NCBI RefSeq assembly: GCF_003269035.1
Contig: NZ_QLTK01000001.1
Coordinates: 124,001-188,000 of the forward strand
DNA: 64,000 bases
From: Paraburkholderia bryophila
Lineage (GTDB): Bacteria; Pseudomonadota; Gammaproteobacteria; Burkholderiales; Burkholderiaceae
Reading direction: 5' to 3'
Below the pieces are notes generated by a model. It was not told the origin of the DNA. It saw only the letters and a program-made list of their open reading frames with translations, and searched no databases. Made by a program: the position numbers and the translations under genes. How positions within the stretch are numbered: position 1 is the stretch's first letter; each line of letters begins with the position of its first letter. Of this stretch, positions 1 through 7,347 are shown piece after piece.

Positions 1-541
1 CTTTCTGCGCGATCACCCGAACGTGCAGATCGATCTGAAGGAACGCCAGAGCAGCGAGACGGTGAAAGCGGTGCTGACCGGCGCGGCGGAAATCGGCATC
101 ATTTCCGATGCGGTCGAACACGGCGCGTTGCAGACGCTACCGTTCGCGGTCGACAAACTGGTGCTGATCGCGAGCCGCGACGACCCGCTCGCGCAGTTGA
201 CCCGCACCACGCTGGCGGAAGTCGCCGGGCGGGCATTCATCGGTCTGAGCGCGGACAGCGCGTTGCAGGCCTACCTCGGCGAGCGCGCGCTGATGGCCGG
301 CCGCACGCTCAGTTTCCGCGCCCACATGCGGACCTTCGACGGCGTCTGCTGCATGGTCGGGCAAGGCGCCGGCATCGGCATCGTGTCGGCCGCGGCGGCG
401 CAGCGCTATCGCGGCACGCCGGGCGGCACGATCGAACTCGCCGATCGCTGGGCGACCCGTCAGTTGCTGATCTGCATGCGCGACCGGGACGCACTGCCGC
501 GCGCGGAGAAGGCACTCGTGGAGCATCTGGCGGGGCTGTGA
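1..541 (+). CDS. LysR-type transcriptional regulator, 3' part only
   Basis: The frame is open from base 2 and the gene begins before the window, so only about the last 180 codons are present. They form an effector-binding domain of LysR type: an alternating beta/alpha pattern with the segment GAAEIGIISD and, later, GQGAGIGIVS, both typical positions in this fold. The DNA-binding helix-turn-helix would lie outside. It runs convergently into catA with a gap of about 50 bp. Its ligand cannot be told; it lacks the BenM/CatM-specific segments seen in the LysR gene at 6460, so I do not call it catR. Confidence 0.85.
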   Translation, partial: FLRDHPNVQIDLKERQSSETVKAVLTGAAEIGIISDAVEHGALQTLPFAVDKLVLIASRDDPLAQLTRTTLAEVAGRAFIGLSADSALQAYLGERALMAGRTLSFRAHMRTFDGVCCMVGQGAGIGIVSAAAAQRYRGTPGGTIELADRWATRQLLICMRDRDALPRAEKALVEHLAGL

Positions 542-594
542 GGTTGCACGCGTTGAGGCCTAATGCTTCGAGAGAGGCCTCACGCTTTGAAGCC

Positions 595-1503
595 TCACGC
601 TTCGGCGCGCACACGCTCCACTTCTGCATCCGGCAGGTTGTCGCGTTCCTTGAACAGCGTGAAGTCGAAATCGATCAAGGCGAACCGACCGTCCACGCCA
701 TACGCCTGACCTTCCGCCCCTTCGGCCTGCTTGACGGCCGGCACGAGTCCGTCGCGCGTAGCAAACGCGAAGTCGTCCCATAGATACGGATCGCCGTCGA
801 TATTGATCTGCGTGGTCAGCTTGCGAAAACCCGGCGCGGAAATAAAGAAATGGATATGTGCCGGACGATGCCCGTGCCGGCCCAACTGGTCGAGCAGCAT
901 TTGCGTCTGACCTTGCGGCGGCACGCTATAGCCCACGGGTACGACACTGCGAAAGCTGTACCTGCCCTCGGCATCGGTACGAATGGAGCGGCGCAGATTG
1001 AAAGCCGGCTGCGATTTGTCGAAGTACGAGTAGTTGCCGAGATGGTTCGCGTGCCACACCTCGACCAGCGCATGAGCCAGTGGCTGGCCGCCTTCGCCGA
1101 GCACGCGGCCGCGCATCACCAGCGTCTGGCCCGGATCGGTGCCGTCGTCGAGGCGCGCGTGGCCTTCCGACAGCGGCGCACCCGCCACATACAACGGACC
1201 TTCGATCGTGCGCGGCGTGCCGCCCTCGATGCCCGCCCTCGCCTCCGCTTCATCCAGACGCAGATCGAGAAAATGCTCGAAGCCGAGACCCGCTGCCAGC
1301 AAACCCAGTTCGCCGCTCTTGCCGGCATCGCCGAGATAGTTCAGCGCGGTCCAGAATTCGTCGGGCTGCACGTCGAGGTCTTCGATCGTGTGAAACAGAT
1401 CGCGCACGATCCGGTGGACGATCTGCTTCGCGCGCGGATTGCCCTCGCGGGTGGCGCTGTCGTTGATCTTTTGCAGCAGGGCGTCGATGGCTTGCGGGTT
1501 CAT
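595..1503 (-). CDS. catA: Catechol 1,2-dioxygenase
   Basis: Intradiol ring-cleaving dioxygenase that opens catechol to cis,cis-muconate in the cytoplasm. At 302 residues it has the family length. The four Fe(III) ligands known from the Acinetobacter enzyme are at matching places: Tyr158 in NYSYFD, Tyr192 in VGYSVPP, and His216 and His218 in RPAHIHF. The N-terminal helical dimerisation domain occupies about residues 1-100. The ATG start is preceded by GGAGA at good spacing. It lies 117 bp downstream of catB on the same strand, so the product of CatA feeds CatB; a muconolactone isomerase gene (catC) is not found in this window. Confidence 0.96.
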   Translation of the reverse strand: MNPQAIDALLQKINDSATREGNPRAKQIVHRIVRDLFHTIEDLDVQPDEFWTALNYLGDAGKSGELGLLAAGLGFEHFLDLRLDEAEARAGIEGGTPRTIEGPLYVAGAPLSEGHARLDDGTDPGQTLVMRGRVLGEGGQPLAHALVEVWHANHLGNYSYFDKSQPAFNLRRSIRTDAEGRYSFRSVVPVGYSVPPQGQTQMLLDQLGRHGHRPAHIHFFISAPGFRKLTTQINIDGDPYLWDDFAFATRDGLVPAVKQAEGAEGQAYGVDGRFALIDFDFTLFKERDNLPDAEVERVRAEA

Positions 1504-1565
1504 GGGGTATCTCCTTCGTTCGATGTTCCGGATGGCTAGCGGATGAGCCTTCCGTGCGTACTGAT

Positions 1566-1601
1566 GCGGATAAAGCTGCGGGTAAAGCTGCGGGTAATGC
1601 C
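1566..1601. repeat. Imperfect 12-bp tandem repeat, three units, between catB and catA
   Basis: Units GCGGATAAAGCT, GCGGGTAAAGCT and GCGGGTAATGCC follow each other directly in the 117-bp gap between catB and catA. The gap shows no clear terminator, so catB and catA may be co-transcribed across it. The repeat itself has no evident function. Confidence 0.6.
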
Positions 1602-1620
1602 GCGCGAGGCGCTAGTGCGG

Positions 1621-2754
1621 CTAGTGCGCGGTGCGCCGCAGGCGGTCGATCTTGTCCCAGTCGAGCGCGATGCCAAGACCGGGACCGTCGGGCAGTTGCA
1701 GCGCGAAATTCTCGTAGCGCAGCGGTTCGGTGAGGATGTCTTCGGTGAGCAGCAACGGGCCGAACAGCTCGGTGCCCCACTTCAACGCGCCGAAGGTGCT
1801 GAAGAGTTGCGCGGAGGCCATCGTGCCCACCGCGCCTTCGAGCATGGTGCCGCCGTAGAGGTCGAGATGCGCGGCCGATGCAATCGCGGCCACTTGCGCC
1901 GCGCCGGCCAGACCGCCCGACTGCGCGATCTTCACCGCGAAGACGTCGGCGGCGCGCGCGCTCGCGAGCGCGAACGCATCGGCGGGACCGTGCAGCGCTT
2001 CGTCGGCCATGATCGGCACGATGGCGAGGTCGGTCAGGCGTTTGAGGCCCGCGCGGTCGTGCGCCGCGATTGGCTGCTCGATCAGCGTCACGCCCGCGTC
2101 GGCGAAACGGCGCGCGGCCCAGATCGTTTCGGTCTCGCTCCACGCCTGATTCACGTCCACCCGCACTTCGCCACGGCCTTCGAGCGCGCGGCTAATCGCG
2201 ACGACATGCGCGACGTCGTCGGCCAATGCGCGCGCACCGATCTTCAGCTTGAAAATACGATGCCGTTTCGCTTCGTAGACGCGCGCGGCTTCGTCGATAT
2301 CGCGCTGCGTGTCGCCGCTCGCGAGCGTCCAGGCGACCTCGACCGAATCTCGCACGCGGCCGCCGAACAGCTCCGACAAGGGCACGCCGAGGCGCTGCGC
2401 CTGCGCGTCGAACAACGCGGTTTCCAGCGCGGATTTCGCAAACCGGTTGCCATGGAACAGCGTGCGCAGCGTCGCCATCGCGGCGCCTGGGCGAGTGGCG
2501 TCCAGCCCCTTGAGCAAGGGTGCGAAATAGGTGTCGATATTGATCTTGATGCTCTCGGGGCTCTCCTCGCCATACGCGAGCCCGCCGATGGTGGTGCCCT
2601 CACCGACACCGACGATGCCGTCCGCGCAACGAATGCGCACCAGCACGAGGGTCTGGCAATTCATCGTCGCGACCGAGAGGCGGTGCGGGCGAATCGTCGG
2701 CACGTCGACGAGAATCGTCTCCACGCTGTCGATTTTCACGGCTGCTGCTGTCAT
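1621..2754 (-). CDS. catB: Muconate cycloisomerase
   Basis: Enolase-superfamily enzyme converting cis,cis-muconate to muconolactone in the beta-ketoadipate pathway. The 377-residue protein shows the family's catalytic set: the KLK pair at Lys169/Lys171, metal ligands Asp200 (VDVNQAW), Glu226 (IEQP) and Asp251 (ADEAL), and the opposite lysine Lys275 (VKIAQSGG). The ATG start follows AGGAGG. It is first in a catB-catA unit. A BenM/CatM-type binding site lies about 100 bp upstream (2854-2868), consistent with muconate-responsive LysR control. A chloromuconate-type enzyme is possible in principle, but the pairing with a plain CatA favours catechol. Confidence 0.95.
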   Translation of the reverse strand: MTAAAVKIDSVETILVDVPTIRPHRLSVATMNCQTLVLVRIRCADGIVGVGEGTTIGGLAYGEESPESIKINIDTYFAPLLKGLDATRPGAAMATLRTLFHGNRFAKSALETALFDAQAQRLGVPLSELFGGRVRDSVEVAWTLASGDTQRDIDEAARVYEAKRHRIFKLKIGARALADDVAHVVAISRALEGRGEVRVDVNQAWSETETIWAARRFADAGVTLIEQPIAAHDRAGLKRLTDLAIVPIMADEALHGPADAFALASARAADVFAVKIAQSGGLAGAAQVAAIASAAHLDLYGGTMLEGAVGTMASAQLFSTFGALKWGTELFGPLLLTEDILTEPLRYENFALQLPDGPGLGIALDWDKIDRLRRTAH

Positions 2755-3099
2755 GCGATGTCCTCCTGAACTGCGCGCCTGAGCCGCGCGACCGAGGACA
2801 CCATGGTAAAAACAAACCCGCGAAGCCGTCCAACACCGATTCCGACTACTTTCATACCTTGGCGGTATGGAAGGCGAAGCGCCCGCTAATCGATGTATAC
2901 CCTGAACTCGTTAGAGGATTGCGGAGCACGCTTACCATTAGCCGACAGCCGCCTGAAACAAACGGGAACCGGCGGTTTAAGCCTGATACCATGAGCACCG
3001 CATCAGCGAAGCGGGATGCCCGGCAGAGCCTGCCGTCACGGTGTCCTCCTGACGATCGATCCGGCCTCGCCAAAGCCGGGCTTGCATGGTCCGATAAAG
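2755..3099. other. Divergent intergenic region, catB / diguanylate cyclase
   Basis: This 345-bp stretch carries the control region of catB on its left, including the ATAC-N7-GTAT site at 2854-2868, and the leader of the plus-strand diguanylate cyclase on its right. I see no convincing RNA structure or further gene. The cyclase frame stays open upstream to 3016, but those codons lack protein character. Confidence 0.5.
2854..2868. promoter_or_regulatory. BenM/CatM-type LysR binding site upstream of catB
   Basis: The sequence ATAC-CTTGGCG-GTAT exactly fits the ATAC-N7-GTAT dyad known for the muconate- and benzoate-responsive LysR regulators BenM and CatM. The surrounding bases extend the dyad (CATACC / GGTATGG). 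It sits about 100 bp before the catB start codon, where an upstream activator site is expected. The likely binder is the BenM/CatM-like protein encoded at 6460-7347. The binding role is inferred. Confidence 0.7.
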
Positions 3100-4620
3100 A
3101 TGATAAAAACGGAAAACCATCTGCTTGCAAACTTCCGCGGACTCGTCACGCGGAAATTCGCGTCGTCGTCGCTGCTCGTCGCGGCATGCGGCGCGGCGAT
3201 CGCGATCGTCATGGTCGGCTTATGCGGCATCGTGCTTTACCAGAGCCGCCAGGACACGCTCGATCACACCCGCGACACCTTGCGCGATATCGCGCTGATC
3301 GCCGAGCGCGACATAGAACGCAATTTCGAGCTTTACGATTTGTCGCTGCAGGCCGTGGTCGACAACGTCAAGGACCCGGAGGTCATGGCGTTGTCCCCGA
3401 GAATGCGCCGTGAGGTGCTGTTCGATCGGGCCGCCAGCGCCAAATATCTGGGCTCGATCCTCGTGCTCGATGCCAGCGGCAATATCGTTATCGATTCCGG
3501 CAGCGACGTGCCGCGCCAAGGCAATTTCGCCGACCGGAAATACTTCACGGTTCACCGCGACAATCCGAACGCCGGCACGTATGTCAGCGATCCTTACGAG
3601 TCGCGGTTGCGAGGCGGTTCGCCGAGTATCGCGCTAACCCGGCGCATTTCGAATCCGGACGGCTCGTTCGGCGGCATCGTGCTGCTCGCGGTCAACCTGG
3701 AGTATTTCCATGCGCTATTCGCCGGGCTGTCGCTCGGGCCGCACGGTTCGCTGTCGCTGATCGGCAAAAACGGCGTGATGGTGATGCGCCAGCCTTACGA
3801 TCACAAGATCATCGGCCGCGATATCCGCAACGCCAGCACGTTCCGTCATTTCATGGCCGCCAGCGAAGGCAGTTTCGAAGACACCGCGTCGATCGACGGG
3901 GTTCGCCGGCTCTACTGGTTCAGCAATTTCCCCCATACGCCGCTGATCATCATGGCCGCCGCCGCGGAAAGCGACATCTACGCGAACTGGCGCCGCCGCG
4001 CGCTGACGATCGGTTCGCTGATGGTCGTATTCGGCTCGGTGTTTATCGGCCTGACCTCGCTGCTCGGCATCCAGTTGCGGCGGCGCATGCGTGCGGAGTC
4101 GGAACTGCGCCTGCTGGCGCGAACCGACGGCCTCACGGGTTTGAATAATCGCCGCAGCCTCGGCGAAATTCTCGATACCGAATGGCGTCGCGCCAAACGC
4201 ACCCGCAGCATGGTGTCGCTGCTATTCGTCGATATCGACCGGTTCAAGTCGTACAACGACACCTACGGCCACCAGGCCGGCGACGACGCGCTGGCTGCCG
4301 TGGCTCGCTGCATCACCGCCAGCATCCGGCGGCCGGCGGATACCGCGGCGCGTTACGGCGGCGAGGAGTTCATCGTCGTGCTGCCCGATACGCCGGCGGA
4401 AGGCGCGGCGGAGATCGCGGAAAGAATCCGCAACGCCATTTCCGAGTGCGCGATCGAGCACGCCGGCAGCGAATATGGACGCGTGACGGCGAGTATCGGT
4501 GCGGTCAGTTGCGAACCGCAGCGCGACGACGAAGTGACCGCCGTGATCAAAGCCGCCGACGAAGCGCTCTACGACGCCAAGGCCAGCGGGCGCAACAAGG
4601 TGACATCGTCGCGTGTGTAG
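3100..4620 (+). CDS. Membrane-anchored diguanylate cyclase with periplasmic sensor
   Basis: Predicted inner-membrane enzyme making cyclic di-GMP. An N-terminal membrane helix (about residues 21-48) and a second one (about 300-325) flank a periplasmic region of about 250 residues of the Cache-like kind, in which NPNAGTYVSDPYESR is a typical stretch. The C-terminal GGDEF domain has an intact active site GGEEF at 420-424 and an inhibitory site RPAD at 411-414, spaced five residues before it. I chose ATG 3100 (MIKTENHL); an upstream ATG at 3016 only adds a proline-rich, unlikely leader. No EAL domain is present. The ligand is unknown. Confidence 0.9.
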   Translation: MIKTENHLLANFRGLVTRKFASSSLLVAACGAAIAIVMVGLCGIVLYQSRQDTLDHTRDTLRDIALIAERDIERNFELYDLSLQAVVDNVKDPEVMALSPRMRREVLFDRAASAKYLGSILVLDASGNIVIDSGSDVPRQGNFADRKYFTVHRDNPNAGTYVSDPYESRLRGGSPSIALTRRISNPDGSFGGIVLLAVNLEYFHALFAGLSLGPHGSLSLIGKNGVMVMRQPYDHKIIGRDIRNASTFRHFMAASEGSFEDTASIDGVRRLYWFSNFPHTPLIIMAAAAESDIYANWRRRALTIGSLMVVFGSVFIGLTSLLGIQLRRRMRAESELRLLARTDGLTGLNNRRSLGEILDTEWRRAKRTRSMVSLLFVDIDRFKSYNDTYGHQAGDDALAAVARCITASIRRPADTAARYGGEEFIVVLPDTPAEGAAEIAERIRNAISECAIEHAGSEYGRVTASIGAVSCEPQRDDEVTAVIKAADEALYDAKASGRNKVTSSRV

Positions 4621-4686
4621 CGGTCGGGGGCCGGGGCCGGGTACTGCCGGCAATTTATATCACATTGACATATAATTGCGGCCTGC

Positions 4687-5580
4687 GTGCCTTCGCGCCG
4701 CCGGGCTGTGTCCGGCAATGTCGCGCGAGGCCTTGTCTTCAACTTCGTTCTTCCCTACATCGTGTTCCGCTCCATCGCGCTTCGCTGGCTGGCCAGTTTT
4801 ATCCCCGCACCGGTTTCCGTGCGTTGGCAGGAACGCGCCCGTTCGTGTTTCGGCGCGCTGCTCGGCATCGCCTTCACCAGCGGCGCCATGCGCCTGCTGC
4901 TCGGACCCACGGTGAATATCCCCATGCTGGTCGCGCCGATGGGCGCCTCCGCCGTTCTGCTGTTCGCGGTCCCCGCGAGCCCGTTGGCGCAGCCCTGGTC
5001 GCTGATCGGCGGCAATCTCGTCGCAGCGGCAATCGGCGTGACCTGCGCCAACCTGATCGCCGACCCGACGCTCGCCGCCGCGCTGGCCGTGTCGCTGTCG
5101 ATCTGCGGCATGTTCGCGCTGCGCTGCGTTCACCCGCCGTCGGGCGCGGTGGCGTTGACCGCCGTGCTGGGCGGCCCCGCCATTCATGCGCTGGGCTACC
5201 GCTTCGTGCTGGAGCCGATCGCGCTCCAGTCGGCTGCGCTGCTGGTCGCGGCGCTGGTTTATCACGCCGCCACCGGTCACCGCTACCCGCACGCTCACGC
5301 GCACCGGCCGAGCCGCGCCGCGGCCGGCGACACCGCCGGCGAGCCGCCGCGCAGCGGCTTTACCCGCGCGGATTTCGAGGCGGTGCTGATGCGCCGCAGC
5401 GAAATGCTGGACATCGATCCGGACGACCTCGAAGCGCTGCTGCACGAAGTGGAACTGCAGGCCGCGTCGCGCGCTTTCAACGGTAACGCGCACAACACGA
5501 ACGCAGCGGCGGCGCGAGCCGTTGCATCACAACGTGATACGAATCCGGATCAGCAGACACGCCATGAAAACACGCACTAA
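4687..5580 (+). CDS. HPP family membrane protein lacking the usual C-terminal CBS domains
   Basis: Integral membrane protein of the HPP family, named for the conserved His-Pro-Pro motif, here CVHPPSGAVALT. Four or five hydrophobic helices lie in residues 20-190, with the conserved segment MLVAPMGASAVLLF. In many relatives a linker leads into two CBS domains; here the linker is present (ADFEAVL, LDIDPDDLEALLHEVELQA), but the protein then ends in a short Asn/Thr/Ala-rich tail at residue 297. The start is taken as GTG 4687, and GTG 4708 is possible. The stop overlaps the MarR gene start by 17 bp. The transport substrate is not certain; nitrite has been shown for a cyanobacterial or plant relative. 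Confidence 0.8.
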   Translation: MPSRRRAVSGNVARGLVFNFVLPYIVFRSIALRWLASFIPAPVSVRWQERARSCFGALLGIAFTSGAMRLLLGPTVNIPMLVAPMGASAVLLFAVPASPLAQPWSLIGGNLVAAAIGVTCANLIADPTLAAALAVSLSICGMFALRCVHPPSGAVALTAVLGGPAIHALGYRFVLEPIALQSAALLVAALVYHAATGHRYPHAHAHRPSRAAAGDTAGEPPRSGFTRADFEAVLMRRSEMLDIDPDDLEALLHEVELQAASRAFNGNAHNTNAAAARAVASQRDTNPDQQTRHENTH

Positions 5581-5980
5581 CGGCTTGAGAAAAACCGACT
5601 TCGAGCAACTGTCGGAGTTTCGCTACCAGATGCGGCGCTTCGAACGCTTCTCGGAGCAGGCCGCGCAGAGCGAAGGCATCACGCCGCTGCAGTACCTGTT
5701 GCTGCTGCATATCAAGGGCTATCCGGGGCGCGACTGGGCGAGCGTCGGCGAACTGGCCGAACGCCTGCAATCGCAACATCACGGCGTGGTCGCGCTGGTA
5801 TCGCGCTGCGAAGCGCTCAGTCTGGTGCGCCGCCAGGTCAGCGAAACCGATCGCCGTCAGGTGGAAGTACATCTCGAGAAAGCCGGCGAACGGGTGTTGG
5901 CACGGCTGGCGGAACTGCACCGAGCGGAGTTGAAATCGCTGCAGGGCGCGTTCCAGGTTCCACAGATCGACTACGAGTAA
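5564..5980 (+). CDS. MarR-family transcriptional regulator
   Basis: A 138-residue winged-helix regulator. The helix-turn-helix and wing cover about residues 45-105 (SVGELAERLQSQHHGVVALVSR, then RRQVSETDRRQVEVHL), matching the MarR pattern of recognition helix followed by a DxR wing tip. Flanking helices would form the dimer interface. ATG 5564 lies inside the end of the HPP gene, which implies translational coupling. Two bases separate its stop from the decayed ClC gene, so the three were one operon. The likely role is local control of the HPP/ClC pair; the ligand is unknown. Confidence 0.88.
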   Translation: MKTRTNGLRKTDFEQLSEFRYQMRRFERFSEQAAQSEGITPLQYLLLLHIKGYPGRDWASVGELAERLQSQHHGVVALVSRCEALSLVRRQVSETDRRQVEVHLEKAGERVLARLAELHRAELKSLQGAFQVPQIDYE

Positions 5981-5982
5981 TC

Positions 5983-6384
5983 ATGAACACAGCGTCACAC
6001 AAGCGCGATTTTGCAGCCAATGCGCGGCTGCCCGGCATTTTTGCATTGGCCGCGTGCATCGGCGCGGTCAGCACGCTGGCGGCGTACGTCCTGCTGAACC
6101 TGATCCGCCTGTTCACCAATCTGTTTTTCTTCGGCACGCTGTCGTTCGTCGAACGCTCACCGGCCGGGAATACGCTCGGTCTTTGGGTGATCGGCGTGCC
6201 GGTGCTGGGCGGTCTGATCGCGCAATGCGTGAAGATCACGGCGGCGGAAGGCATCGTGTCGCGCAGCGACCTGGTGAAGCCGTCGTTGAGCCACTTCGAA
6301 GAAGAACACAAGCGTGAACGCTTCAGAAGGCTCGTACCGACACCCGCCCGGCGGCGCTTCGCCGCGAGTCGCAAAGCCGTCTGA
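5983..6384 (+). pseudogene. Remnant of a CBS-containing ClC chloride channel with internal deletion
   Basis: The first 85 or so residues read like the start of a ClC chloride channel: a membrane helix, then NLFFFGTLSF, SPAGNTLGLWVI and VPVLGGLIA. A complete ClC protein goes on for several hundred residues through the selectivity-filter helices. Here the text jumps straight to GIVSRSDLVKPSLSHFEEEH, which reads like the very end of a C-terminal CBS domain, with a basic tail. The 133-residue product therefore looks like both ends of the gene joined in frame with the channel body lost. It cannot form a channel. The start (ATG 5983) and operon position after marR are normal. Confidence 0.6.
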
Positions 6385-6459
6385 AGGCCACCGCCGCCCG
6401 CGCGGCGATGGAAAAAAACCGCGGGCTTCGATCAGCGCTCCTCTGCCTCAGGGATCTGC

Positions 6460-7347
6460 ATGGAACTTCGTCAGCTGCGTTACTTCATCGCGGTCGCGGA
6501 AGAAATGAACATCACGCGGGCGGCGAATCGTCTGCATATGACGCAGCCGCCGCTTAGCCGCCAGATCCAGCAGATCGAGGAAAGCGTCGGCTTGCCGCTG
6601 TTCGAACGCGGCGCGCGGCCGTTGCGGCTCACCGAGGCCGGGCGGATTTTCTACGCGCAGGCCAAACGCCTGATCGACGACGCCGACGAACTCGCGCCGC
6701 TCACCCGGCGTCTCGCGCAACTGGCCGAACGTATCGTGATCGGCTTCGTGCCGTCGACGCTCTACGGCGCGCTGCCCGCCGTGATCCGCGCGTTTCGCGA
6801 GGCCGCGCCGCAGATCGAGTTGTCGCTGATCGAAATGTTTACGATCGAGCAGCTCGGCGCGCTCAAGGGCGGCCGGATCGACGTGGGCTTTGGCCGCCTG
6901 CGCTTCGACGACGCGCAACTGGCGCGCGAGGTGCTCGTCGAAGAAAGGATGATCGCCGCGTTGCCGCAAGGCCATCCGCTCGCGCGGCAAAAGAAGGCGG
7001 TGACGCTCGCCGCACTTGCGGCGGAAACCTTGATCGTCTATCCGAGCACGCCTCGACCCAGCTACGCGGACCAGCAACTCTGCGCCATGCACGATCACGC
7101 GCTGGAGCCGAAAGCGATTCACGAAGTGCGCGAATTGCAGACCGCGCTGGGTCTGGTCGCAGCTCAAGTGGGCGTGTCTCTCGTGCCGGAAAGCGTGGAA
7201 GGCTTGCGCGCGCATGGCGTGGCTTACCGGCCCATTCCGGCGGCCAACGTGGTGTCGCCGATCATCATGAGCCGCCGCTTGCAGGACGAATCGCCGGCGA
7301 CCACGTTGCTGTGCTCGCTTGCGCGCGAGCTGTTCAGGAAGGGTTGA
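6460..7347 (+). CDS. catR: LysR regulator of the BenM/CatM/CatR type
   Basis: A 295-residue LysR regulator closely resembling the muconate/benzoate sensors BenM and CatM. The N-terminal helix-turn-helix has MELRQLRYFIAV, ITRAANRLHMTQPPLSRQI and LFERGARPLRLT. In the effector domain the segments EALK-like GALKGGRIDVGFGRL, VYPSTPRPSY, and IHEVRELQTALGLVAAQVG correspond to BenM regions lining the muconate pocket. It lies 3.7 kb from catB on the other strand, with five unrelated genes between. A BenM-type site precedes catB. The symbol is an inference: benM, catM and catR cannot be separated by reading alone. Confidence 0.72.
   Translation: MELRQLRYFIAVAEEMNITRAANRLHMTQPPLSRQIQQIEESVGLPLFERGARPLRLTEAGRIFYAQAKRLIDDADELAPLTRRLAQLAERIVIGFVPSTLYGALPAVIRAFREAAPQIELSLIEMFTIEQLGALKGGRIDVGFGRLRFDDAQLAREVLVEERMIAALPQGHPLARQKKAVTLAALAAETLIVYPSTPRPSYADQQLCAMHDHALEPKAIHEVRELQTALGLVAAQVGVSLVPESVEGLRAHGVAYRPIPAANVVSPIIMSRRLQDESPATTLLCSLARELFRKG

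Noticed and set aside
1..541. Calling the left-edge LysR gene catR because it is next to catA
   Set aside because: The visible effector domain lacks the BenM/CatM-like segments that the gene at 6460 has.
1543..2769. A 408-codon plus-strand open frame opposite catB
   Set aside because: Shadow of the well-supported catB gene; its composition is Arg/Glu/Gln-rich without family motifs.
4665..4676. TTGACA directly followed by TATAAT before the HPP gene
   Set aside because: Both hexamers are perfect, but they touch each other without the 16-18 bp spacer, so they cannot act together as one sigma70 promoter. TATAAT alone may serve as a -10 element.
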